Translations under genes and position numbers: made by a program
Assembly (NCBI RefSeq): GCF_900113685.1
Contig: NZ_FOQG01000007.1
Coordinates: 179,525-243,524 of the forward strand
Source of the DNA: Nocardioides psychrotolerans
Lineage (GTDB): Bacteria > Actinomycetota > Actinomycetes > Propionibacteriales > Nocardioidaceae
Direction of reading: 5' to 3'
Length of the DNA: 64,000 bases
Shown here: positions 21,349-28,673 of the stretch, in pieces
Layout of the letters: each line of letters begins with the position of its first letter
How positions within the stretch are numbered: the first letter of the stretch is position 1
Notes under the pieces: model-generated
What the model was told of the DNA's origin: nothing
Seen by the model: only the letters and a program-made list of their open reading frames with translations
Databases searched by the model: none

Positions 21349-21927
21349 TCAGTCTGGTGTCGCCGCCTTGGTGGGCCGCTTCTGCTTGCTCTTCTGGTAG
21401 TCGGCTACCCACCTCTTCGAGCTCTGCCACTTGCCGTTCTCGGACTGCTGCGCCCGCAGTCGGCCTCGTTCTGCGGCAGCGCGAAGTGCAGTTGCGGTGA
21501 GGCCGGCCTTCTCGTGGACCAGGCTCGCGAGCGGCACGAGGCGGGCCGGCCCGTTGACTGCTGGCACGATGAACTTGTAGAGGTTGTTGGTGACCGGGCG
21601 GGCGATGACCCCGCCGAGCGGGCCGTAGTCGCCCTTGTCTGCCGTGCGCATCGCCTTGAGGTACTTCGTCCGCTGGTTCTTGAACACGATCGCTGGCGGG
21701 TATCCCAGACGGACCAGGAGCAGGTTGAGAAGCAGCCGGCTCGAGCGGCCGTTCCCGTCGAGGTAAGGGTGGATCTTCTCGAAGTCGATGTGAGCCTTGG
21801 CGAGGCGCTCGGGGAACGCGACGTCGCTGTCCCCTCGGAGCTTGTTCACGGTTGCGACCCAGTCAGTCATCCGGTGGTCGACGTCCGGGACAGGCCGGTG
21901 ACGTATCAGCGAGGTGCGCGGAGGGCC
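21349..21927 (-). pseudogene. Fic-domain protein, 5'-truncated
   Basis: The core Fic motif is intact as IHPYLDGNGRSSR (catalytic His, then GNGR), followed by a C-terminal winged-helix-like tail (LTATALRAAAERGRL). The segment upstream of VPDVDHRM does not resemble any Fic N-terminus. Within about 15 bp it turns into repeat-like DNA and then runs antisense to the neighbouring gene. The N-terminal Fic region, including any inhibitory helix and much of the substrate-binding flap, is therefore missing. An internal ATG at 21870 could still allow a 173-residue product, so residual expression cannot be excluded. Left boundary is the TGA at 21349. Confidence 0.7.
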
Positions 21928-21940
21928 ACCGGTTGCTGAC

Positions 21941-21984
21941 GGCGGCCACGAGAGACTGCCCGCTGGCGGCCATGAAGACTGCCC
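21941..21984. repeat. Tandem short repeats, likely IS terminal repeats
   Basis: Two near-identical copies 24 bp apart: GGCGGCCACGAGAGACTGCC at 21941-21960 and GGCGGCCATGAAGACTGCC at 21965-21983. Multiple short direct repeats of this kind are typical of the ends of IS21-family elements. No transposase gene is left beside them. They abut the point where the fic gene loses similarity. Confidence 0.5.
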
Positions 21985-22138
21985 GGTGGCGGGCTGGCCA
22001 CGCTCGGGGGCGCGCATGCGGCCGGACTGGTTTGGCCGAGGTGGAACGGGCCCGCCACGACCAGGATGCGACGAGCCGCGACCATCGCGGACGAGCTGAC
22101 GGTGGCGCAGGCTGCCCCGCAACGAGGAGAGTGATGAG

Positions 22139-22567
22139 ATGACGAGCCGAACCGTAGCCATGAAGATGGGGATCAAGCCCGCGTGGCGGACCCACGTAGT
22201 GGGCGCCCCCGACGGGGTCCTCGAGACCCTCGGCCTCCCACCGCTTGAGATGGTGCCTGAGCTCACGGGGGACTTTGACTACCTGCACCTGTTCGTCACG
22301 GCGCAGGCCGCGATGCGCGTCGAGTTCCCCCGCCTCGTGCCGCACCTCGCCTCACAGGGCAAGCTGTGGCTCTCGTGGCCGAAGGCGCGCAAGCTGGGGT
22401 CTGACCTGAACGTGCCGAAAGTCATCGAGATTGGCTACGACTGCGGCCTGGTCGAGAGCACGTGCCTGCGCATCGACGAGACCTGGACCGCTCTTCGCTT
22501 CACCCACCCAAAGATCGGCAAGGTCTACGAGAACAGCTACGGCACGCTGCCGACGCAGCGCGCCTGA
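22139..22567 (+). CDS. DUF3052-like hypothetical protein
   Basis: A 142-residue protein with the pattern of small actinobacterial DUF3052-type proteins: MKMGIKPAWRTHVVGAPDG at the start, FDYLHLFVT in the middle, LWLSWPK, and VESTCLRIDETWTALRFTHP near the end. The ATG at 22139 is preceded by GAGGAG. Function is unknown; the compact alternating strands and lack of membrane segments suggest a cytoplasmic protein. It appears intact although its neighbours on both sides are broken genes. Confidence 0.75.
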   Translation: MTSRTVAMKMGIKPAWRTHVVGAPDGVLETLGLPPLEMVPELTGDFDYLHLFVTAQAAMRVEFPRLVPHLASQGKLWLSWPKARKLGSDLNVPKVIEIGYDCGLVESTCLRIDETWTALRFTHPKIGKVYENSYGTLPTQRA

Positions 22568-22619
22568 CCGGTCGCCACCACCGCGAGGCCGACAACACTG
22601 CCACCGGGGCCGCCCAACA

Positions 22620-22889
22620 CCCACCACCGCGGGCCTCCGGGCCCGGCGATCCTGAGGTGTCTGCCGCGGCGGGCCGCCATAGCCGGCATCGAGATTGCCC
22701 GGATACACCCGCACATGCTTCGCCACACTTCGTCACCACGATGCTCGACGCCGGCGTGGACCTCCGCGACGTACAGGTCGCGGCCCCGCACGCCGACCCC
22801 CGCACAACCATGCGCTACGACCGCGCACGCAAGACCTCGACCGCCATCCCCATGACATCCTGGCCGCCTTCATGGCGTCGGGAACCTGA
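22620..22889 (+). pseudogene. Tyrosine integrase, C-terminal fragment with two frameshifts
   Basis: Read across three frames this is the C-terminal catalytic part of a tyrosine recombinase. IAGIEIARIHPHMLRHT (containing the HxxR box) is followed after a one-base loss in ACTTCG by VTTMLDAGVDLRDVQVA and DPRTTMRYDRAR with the nucleophilic tyrosine. After a second one-base loss it continues LDRHPHDILAAFMASGT and stops at 22887-22889. No N-terminal core-binding domain is present. It is a decayed remnant of an integrated element. Confidence 0.75.
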
Positions 22890-22920
22890 CGCTCAGCACC
22901 AGATCTGGGACGTAGGGCGA

Positions 22921-23136
22921 GTGCCGGCTCTCATCGAGCGCAATATCCACCAGCGCCCGCAAGACGAGTGGGGCTCAACACCATCTGAGCGTGACCTCAT
23001 TGTCCGACTCCACCGGACCAAGGAAGACATCCCGGGTCTCGGCGTGGTGATCGACGCGACTCGACCGCTCACGGACGTGATCGGCGAGATCCTTCGTCAG
23101 GTGGGGTTGTCCGACGCTGGCCGGGACGACGCCTGA
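22921..23136 (+). pseudogene. Fragment of a P-loop kinase-like protein (tentative)
   Basis: An open frame of about 70 codons from a GTG at 22921, ending at a TGA at 23134-23136. It reads ERNIHQRPQDEWGSTPSERD then VRLHRTKEDIPGLGVVIDAT. This looks like the C-terminal third of an AAA/nucleotide-kinase-type protein, but there is no Walker A and no N-terminal domain. The identification is weak. It may equally be an unrelated small gene. Confidence 0.35.
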
Positions 23137-23209
23137 CAACGACGCGCTGCCCCCAACTCGTCCGCGGTCTCGACCTCAGACAGGTCACACCGATGGGGGC
23201 CATCCGTCG

Positions 23210-23593
23210 CTAGGACAGCGGGTCCGTGTGGTGGCCGATCATGGCCCACCGGTCACCCTCGAGGCGGTATATGCTCGTGGCCCGGATGTTGACAGGTTGC
23301 GTGACGCCTCCGACCTTCACGCTGCCGCGTTCGAAGCCGACCACGAAACCGAGGTCGGACGAGCTGAAGCACCGGAGCTCCTCAGCGGCGACCTGACCGC
23401 CGAGTCGGGCAGCGGCCTGTTTTTCCCACGACTCTCGGACGGTCTCCCAACCCACGAGAAGCTCGCCGAACGGGCTCATGTAAGTCACGTCGTCCGCGTG
23501 CGACCAGACCTCCAGCATCGGTCCCACATCTCCGGTCAGCATCGTGTTCAGTGCCCGGTAGAACGTGTCGGAAGCCTGCTCGAGGGTGCTCAT
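23210..23593 (-). CDS. SnoaL-like (NTF2-fold) protein
   Basis: A 127-residue protein with the NTF2-like cone fold signature: a long N-terminal helix pair (ASDTFYRALNTMLTGDVGPM), then WSHADDVTYMSPFG, then a VGWETVRESWE helix and curved C-terminal strands ending in YRLEGDRWAMIGHHTDP. Members include polyketide cyclases and ketosteroid-isomerase-like enzymes, and many of unknown function. The ATG at 23593 begins exactly at the family N-terminus. There is no neighbouring biosynthetic gene to suggest a substrate. Confidence 0.75.
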   Translation of the reverse strand: MSTLEQASDTFYRALNTMLTGDVGPMLEVWSHADDVTYMSPFGELLVGWETVRESWEKQAAARLGGQVAAEELRCFSSSDLGFVVGFERGSVKVGGVTQPVNIRATSIYRLEGDRWAMIGHHTDPLS

Positions 23594-23810
23594 CGCCAGA
23601 GCGTCCCACCGCGCTGAGAGCACGTCAAGGAAGGTCCGGAAGCACGATGACTATTGCCGACTTGAGCCCTCACAGGTCGTCCCCGACCGAGCCGGGCGGC
23701 GTGCCGACAGGCACTACGCCGATAACTTGCGCTGCCGCTCATCATCCGGCCGGGCCTCTCAGCACAGATCCCGGTCTGTTCGGGGAGAGGGTCACAACCG
23801 AGTGTCGCTG

Positions 23811-24071
23811 TCATCGGCCATAGTGGTAACGACACGCCGCAATGCGAACGTCACTCTCGGTCACCTTGTACACCAGCCGGTGCTCATCAGTAATCCGTCG
23901 CGACCAATATCCGGCAAAGTCGTGCTTGAGTGGCTCCGGCTTGCCGATTCCCTCGTTGCCGTTTCGCACCACGTCCTGAATCAGCAAGTTGATGCGCTTC
24001 AACACCTTGCGGTCCTGGGTCTGCCACCACAGATAGTCCTCCCAAGCATTGGCGTCCCAGACCAAGCGCAT
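23811..24071 (-). CDS. yoeB: YoeB-family mRNA interferase toxin
   Basis: An 86-residue ribosome-dependent endoribonuclease of the RelE/YoeB family. Signature residues are all in place: the start MRLVWDANAWEDYLWWQ, the basic block KRINLLIQDV, EPLKHDFAGYWSRRITDEHR containing the catalytic E/R region, and the terminal YHYGR with the catalytic histidine and terminal tyrosine. It starts 2 nt after the antitoxin stop. Length and organisation are those of a functional yefM-yoeB module. Confidence 0.92.
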   Translation of the reverse strand: MRLVWDANAWEDYLWWQTQDRKVLKRINLLIQDVVRNGNEGIGKPEPLKHDFAGYWSRRITDEHRLVYKVTESDVRIAACRYHYGR

Positions 24072-24073
24072 TC

Positions 24074-24331
24074 TCAGTCGACGTCCACGAGGTCGTGACT
24101 ATCCCCTGCGCCAGCCTCCAAGCGCTCCATGGCATCGAGAAGGCGACGGGCGTTAGTCGGGGAACGCATGAGGTAGGCCGTCTCGCGCAGAGACTCAAAG
24201 TCCTCAAGCGATACGATCACAACCGACTCATGGCCGGCTCGAGTGATGACGACCTCTTCCCGGTCGTTGACAACGTCATCGAGGACCTGTGCGTAGCGCG
24301 CACGAGACTCGGTGTAGCTCATCGTCTTCAT
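24074..24331 (-). CDS. yefM: YefM/Phd-family antitoxin
   Basis: An 85-residue antitoxin. The N-terminal DNA-binding Phd/YefM domain reads MKTMSYTESRARYAQVLDDV, then NDREEVVITRAGHESVVIVS. The C-terminal acidic tail ending in HDLVDVD would wrap the toxin. A longer open frame extends upstream, but the ATG at 24331 follows a ribosome-binding AGGAGG-like sequence and places the operator in the promoter region. It lies immediately upstream of yoeB and should repress the pair together with the toxin. Confidence 0.92.
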   Translation of the reverse strand: MKTMSYTESRARYAQVLDDVVNDREEVVITRAGHESVVIVSLEDFESLRETAYLMRSPTNARRLLDAMERLEAGAGDSHDLVDVD

Positions 24332-24338
24332 AGTGCCT

Positions 24339-24360
24339 CCTGTACAGAAAACCGTACAGG
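24339..24360. promoter_or_regulatory. YefM operator
   Basis: Inverted repeat CCTGTAC (24339-24345) and GTACAGG (24354-24360), with perfect 7-bp arms separated by 8 bp and 8 nt upstream of the yefM start. The core TGTACA is the sequence YefM binds in the characterised E. coli system. The left arm overlaps the ribosome-binding site on the minus strand. Confidence 0.8.
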
Positions 24361-24940
24361 GCGTGAGCAAGCTTGTCGACTCCATGCGCCAAGGGGTCTG
24401 GGCGAGGAGTTCATTGACACTGTCAGCTGCGGTTGCTGTCCCCGGCTGACCCAGCCGCCGAACCGTCCACCACGACCTGAGGACGCACAGGGGCCGGCCG
24501 GAACCGGAGCCCGAGCACACGCCGGGACCACTGTCAGCCCCGAGTTTCGGCATCACCGACTGAACCGCTTCTGCAACCTCGTCTAGATCCATGCCGTCCA
24601 GCGTGTAGCGACTGAGGAACAACGGCTAAGTCGAGGCATCTAAGGGTCGAGCTTGAGAAGATTTTCGATCATTGTGGCGACGGAAGCCTAACGGCGGCGA
24701 GTGTCCGTGATGAGGCTGCAGAGACAGGGGGCGGGTGAACCTCGTCCACAGGAACCTGCCAAACGTTGCGGAAGTCTTACTGACTAGCCCACATCCGCGG
24801 ACGGCTGCGCCGATGAGGGCGCTAGGGCTAACGTCGCCTCACTGCTTTCGTCGGGTGCTCCGAATGACGTCCGAGCTCGAGGTCGGACACCGTCGCCGTC
24901 GCGTGGAGCGTCTCATCCCAAGTCGACGGAAGGCCAACGC
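24361..24940. other. Gene-free stretch
   Basis: A 580-bp stretch between yefM and the DUF1254/DUF1214 gene. The minus strand holds an open frame continuous with yefM, but it shows no recognisable domain and an uneven composition (glycine/serine-rich). I see no RNA gene or clear repeat. The right end presumably carries the promoter of the secreted-protein gene. Confidence 0.4.
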
Positions 24941-27151
24941 ATGTCCCCCACGGAGCCCCTGACCTGCCTTCGACGCAGGGCGGTCGTCATGGCGATGGCC
25001 GTCCTCCTCAACGGCTCGCTCCTCCTCCCGGCCCACGCGGAGGCACACGCAACGAGCCGGCAGCCCACGACTGTCTCGTCGGACCCGCACGGACCCGCCT
25101 CGACGCTGACCGACCCGGGACGAATTCGCTCGCTGGCCGCCAAGGCCTACCGCTGGGGCCTGCCGGCCGAGTTCGTCTACCGCTTCTCGCGCTACAACTA
25201 CTTGGCGACCGCGCCGCGCAACAAGCTCGGCGGTGGGAGGGTTGCGGCCGCCTGGAACAACAACGCGACCAACGCAGGCGACGCCTCGGTCGTCTACCTC
25301 AACGCGATGCTCGACCTGAGCGGTGACCCGAGCCGTGGCCGCACGCGCGAGCTCGTCCTGACGGTGCCCCCGTCGCAGGACGACTACTACGTGGCCAACC
25401 TCCTCGACAGCTTCGTCAACACGGTAGGCAGCATCGGCACCCGGACCACGCCGTCCACGACCGCGCAGACGTACCTGGTCGCCGGCCCGACGTCGGAGTA
25501 CGCACATCGGCGGAAGGTCACCATCAACGGCTTCACCTACCGGGTGATGACGATGGACACGAACCTCAACTGGCTGCTGATTCGCATCCGGGCCGACACC
25601 CTCGTGGACCCGGCGTCCCCCGCGTCGGCTCGGTCGGTCATCGACCACGTCGTCGCGGGCTTCGGGCTCCAGAGCCTGCGTAGCTTCGAGCGGAGTCATC
25701 ATGAACCCCGCTACTTCGAACCCGGGTACACACCCACTGCCGAGCAGAAGGCGGCAGCCCAGAAGTGGCACAACACGCCCACGCGGGCGACGACGTTCTT
25801 CAAGCAGATGGGGCGCTCGCTGCGCATCAGCCCCCTGCCTACCCGACACACCGGGCTCAACGGGACGCCCCTGAAGGCGCTACCGGCGTGGGTGATCGCG
25901 CAACCCGGCGCGAAGAAGATCTACCGGTACCCGTCGTACGGCCAGCGGAAGTCCCTGGAGCGGTTCGCGCGACTCGGCCTGACCGAGCGCGGCTTCCGCG
26001 TCCCCAGCAACTGGGGCGAAGCCCAGCTGGAGGCCCTGCAGGACGGCTTCGAGCTCGGTCAGCAGCGGGTCGCCCGAGCTGCGACCTCGGTCGGCGTCAG
26101 CAGCAGCACCCACTACTGGAGCTACCTCAACGACGACATCGGCAGCTACCCGAACTCCGCGGCGGGCTACCTCATGCGCGCCATCGTGGTCCTCGCGGGC
26201 GGGTCGGCGAACCTCCCGGAGGACGCTGTGTACGCCCAGCTGAACGAGTACGTCGACCCCGACGGCGTCGCGGAGGGCCTCGACGGCAACAACACCTACA
26301 CGCTGACCTTCACGCCCCCGGTCGACGGCGCACCCGTGCCCGCCGACGGGATCCTGCCGCCGATGGTCACCGGCCCCGACGGCAACCCGAAGGGCTTCTG
26401 GTCGATCCACGCCTACGCGACGGACGCCTCCCAGGCGGCTGCGCCGTTCATTCCCCAGGCCAGCGTGCTCAACACGGCCTACTCGGACGCCGACCTCGCC
26501 GTCACCGCGGTGGACCCCGTCGCCGACACGGTGACGGTCACGCCCTCCGACTGGGGCCCGCTGGTGCAGAGCTCACCCGTGCTGTTCGGGTCGACGGCCG
26601 GGGCGTACGGGCTGCAGCCCAACACGCCGTACTACGTAGCCAGCGTGCCGACCGAGACCACCGCCGACGGGATCGTCACGAGCTACACATTCCAGGTCAG
26701 TACGACGTGGCAGCAGGAATGGGAGGCGACAGAGGCACACCCCGTGCCGATCCAGGGGACGGGCGGCGAGCCCGGAGACGTGGTGCCGATCGACGACCCG
26801 GGCGATGCGTTGGACCTCACGTGGGGGCCGGTCCAACCGGTGTCCCAGCTCGGCTCGCAACAGATCACGTCGGGCCGGTTGGCGACGAACTCCGACGGCT
26901 CGGTGACGATCTGGATCGCACCCACGCTGCCGGACGGCGCGCCGATGACCAACTGGCTCCCGACGCCCTCGACGGCGTACAACGAGTCGGTGTACGGCGC
27001 CGCCGGCACGTCGATGGCGACGAGCATCCGGCCGATGATGCGGATGTACTACCCGTCGCCCGGCAGCGACACCCAGCCGTCGATCCTGCCCCCGCCGAGC
27101 GGCGCGTCGACGACCACCTACGTGCTGCCCCAGCTGGCGAAGGTGGGCTAG
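24941..27151 (+). CDS. Secreted DUF1254/DUF1214 protein
   Basis: A 736-residue exported protein. The signal peptide is at residues 1-34 (hydrophobic AVVMAMAVLLNGSLLLP, then AHA). The DUF1254 region follows (about 60-280), with AAKAYRWGLPAEFVYRFSRY and LTVPPSQDDYYVANLLDSF. The C-terminal DUF1214 region is recognisable at NPKGFWSIHAYATD and again at TNWLPTPSTAY and RMYYPSPGSD. Between these two parts is an insert of about 110 residues with repeated VTVTPSDWGPL- and NTPYYVASVP-like beta strands. The biochemical role of this family is unknown. The ATG at 24941 begins the signal peptide. Confidence 0.8.
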   Translation: MSPTEPLTCLRRRAVVMAMAVLLNGSLLLPAHAEAHATSRQPTTVSSDPHGPASTLTDPGRIRSLAAKAYRWGLPAEFVYRFSRYNYLATAPRNKLGGGRVAAAWNNNATNAGDASVVYLNAMLDLSGDPSRGRTRELVLTVPPSQDDYYVANLLDSFVNTVGSIGTRTTPSTTAQTYLVAGPTSEYAHRRKVTINGFTYRVMTMDTNLNWLLIRIRADTLVDPASPASARSVIDHVVAGFGLQSLRSFERSHHEPRYFEPGYTPTAEQKAAAQKWHNTPTRATTFFKQMGRSLRISPLPTRHTGLNGTPLKALPAWVIAQPGAKKIYRYPSYGQRKSLERFARLGLTERGFRVPSNWGEAQLEALQDGFELGQQRVARAATSVGVSSSTHYWSYLNDDIGSYPNSAAGYLMRAIVVLAGGSANLPEDAVYAQLNEYVDPDGVAEGLDGNNTYTLTFTPPVDGAPVPADGILPPMVTGPDGNPKGFWSIHAYATDASQAAAPFIPQASVLNTAYSDADLAVTAVDPVADTVTVTPSDWGPLVQSSPVLFGSTAGAYGLQPNTPYYVASVPTETTADGIVTSYTFQVSTTWQQEWEATEAHPVPIQGTGGEPGDVVPIDDPGDALDLTWGPVQPVSQLGSQQITSGRLATNSDGSVTIWIAPTLPDGAPMTNWLPTPSTAYNESVYGAAGTSMATSIRPMMRMYYPSPGSDTQPSILPPPSGASTTTYVLPQLAKVG

Positions 27152-27274
27152 TTCACGGTCAGGTCCTGAGCGTGGGGGTGAAGAGCTCGTGCCGGTGTGC
27201 CACTCGGCCGCTTACGAAGACGTGGATGGGGCCGACGTCGACTCCCCCATCTTCAATTGCAGGATCTTGCCCAC

Positions 27275-27795
27275 TCATCGCAGTTCGTCTGCCCGCCCCT
27301 TGAAGAACGTCTCGGCGAGCGGGAGGTCGCTTGCCGCAAGCGGGATCTCGTCGGCGGCGAACCGCTTGAGGGTGCCCATCATCTGCGCGAGGACCTGGGG
27401 GTCGAACCCTGCGTCAAGCACCTGGGCCTGTTCCAGCAGATCGTCCTTGCCGAATCGTTGCGCGAGAACGTAGACATCGGCGAAGTCGCGAGCCTCGGCT
27501 CGACCAAAGAGGGCGAGAAGCTTTCGGCCAGCCAGCTCCAACGGCGCGAGCGTGGGGCCGAGCATGGTCACGATCGGCGCCGTGCGCGGGGGTGAGTCGA
27601 TCGCAAGGTCGACAAGAACCTCCTGCGCCGAGCGATTGCGACCATGCGACAGAACGAGTTGAGGTTCTCGGTTGGACGCGCGATCAGGTCGCTGGCCAGG
27701 AGTGCGGCACCCCCGGCGACGAGATAGCCGATGGAGGCATCGAGACCTAAGAAGATGCGAACGACCTCGACCTGATGGTCGTGAGGTGTTCCGAC
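27275..27795 (-). pseudogene. AbiEii-like nucleotidyltransferase toxin, disrupted
   Basis: Type IV toxin-antitoxin-like nucleotidyltransferase in two pieces in different frames. The N-terminal piece reads QVEVVRIFLGLDASIGYLVA, then GGAALLASDLIARPTENLNS. In working proteins the RPTxDLD segment carries catalytic aspartates, and here both positions are asparagine. The C-terminal piece reads EVLVDLAIDSPPRTAPIV, then LGPTLAPLELAGRKLLALFG and RAEARDFADVYVL. About 45-55 residues between them are missing and the frame changes near 27640. It lies just downstream of the XRE gene. The gene is not functional as it stands. Confidence 0.72.
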
Positions 27796-27799
27796 TCCA

Positions 27800-28321
27800 C
27801 TACGCGATCCGTACGTCGATCGCGCCGTTGACGACGCAGCTCCATGCTGCCCGAATGCCAGGTGGCAGCACGAGTTCGTCCCACAGGTCGATGAGCAGCG
27901 CTCCGTCGACGTAGGTGACGACGTCACCGGGGCCGCCCTCCCGCAGGACCATCTCGTAGACGTGCGCCCGCTGCCTGCGGTCGCGGAGGTCGAAGTGTCG
28001 CCCTCGATCCGACCAGCTCAGATGTAGCGGCAGTGCCACCGTCGCGAACGCTCGATCGCACGGCAGTCGTGGCAAGGCGGTGGGAACCTGGATCGGGCGT
28101 CCGCGTTCAACAGCAACGTCGCGGAACTCGATCCTGGGTGTGATCGTGAGATCGAACCCTGCCTCCGCCAAGATCCGCGCAGCCGTGTCGAGCGTCGGCG
28201 ACTTCCTGCCGCGCTCGTAGGCCGACAAGGTCGGACGCGAGGTTCCAGCCCGCTCAGCGAGGGCGGCCTGCGAGAGACCCGCGGCCACGCGAGCCTGCTC
28301 GAGAAGACTCTGAGAAGCCAT
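27800..28321 (-). CDS. XRE-family HTH protein, likely antitoxin
   Basis: A 173-residue protein. The N-terminal helix-turn-helix reads LLEQARVAAGLSQAALAERA then GTSRPTLSAYERGRKSP (residues about 5-55). The C-terminal domain is rich in strands and aromatic residues (LHLSWSDRGRHFDLRDRRQR, VYEMVLREGGP). HTH proteins with this C-terminus commonly precede AbiEii-type toxin genes. The ATG at 28321 starts MASQSLLEQARVAAG; the frame extends upstream without similarity. Its stop abuts the disrupted toxin gene, so it is probably an orphaned antitoxin. Confidence 0.8.
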   Translation of the reverse strand: MASQSLLEQARVAAGLSQAALAERAGTSRPTLSAYERGRKSPTLDTAARILAEAGFDLTITPRIEFRDVAVERGRPIQVPTALPRLPCDRAFATVALPLHLSWSDRGRHFDLRDRRQRAHVYEMVLREGGPGDVVTYVDGALLIDLWDELVLPPGIRAAWSCVVNGAIDVRIA

Positions 28322-28362
28322 CTGGCCATAGTATCCGAACGGATACCGCCAGGCCGCAACGT

Positions 28363-28536
28363 TCATGGCCCGTCACGGAGGTCGATGGTCTGATCCGGCT
28401 CGACGTGGAGGCCCTCGGTGCCGTTGACGTCCACCACCATCCCGTGGCGCCCGGCGATGATGTCGCGGCGCCGCGACGCCAGCACCTCTCCGGTTCGCAC
28501 GGCGGTCTCGAGCAACACCTCGATGATGTCGCGCAC
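28363..28536 (-). pseudogene. Phage integrase fragment
   Basis: About 57 codons reading VRDIIEVLLETAVRTGEVLA then SRRRDIIAGRHGMVVDVNGT. This matches the start of the tyrosine-recombinase catalytic domain (LL-T-RxGEvLaLrwrDi pattern, with the first catalytic arginine in VRTGEVL). It stops at 28363-28365. No other part of the enzyme is nearby in frame. It is one of two integrase remnants in this island. Confidence 0.55.
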
Positions 28537-28544
28537 CTGGCATC

Positions 28545-28640
28545 ACTCTTAGGCCCGGGAACCTTCCGGTCGGCTACCGCGGGATTGCGAAGAACCGCGA
28601 CCACCTGCACGTGCTGTTCGCCTCGGCGAACTGGCCCCTT
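28545..28640 (+). pseudogene. Possible transposase C-terminal remnant
   Basis: One frame reads GNLPVGYRGIAKNRDHLHVL, then FASANW. The pattern IAKNRDHLHxLFAxAN resembles the last segment of DDE transposases of IS5/IS1380-like elements. Only about 30 codons are recognisable. Weak evidence. Confidence 0.3.
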
Positions 28641-28673
28641 GATCAGCGCATCCCTAGCCAGCCCAGGCGCTCG

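Noticed and set aside
24332..24622. In-frame extension of yefM to a 182-residue protein
   Set aside because: The added residues read through the operator palindrome and show no family similarity; the ATG at 24331 gives a normal-length YefM.
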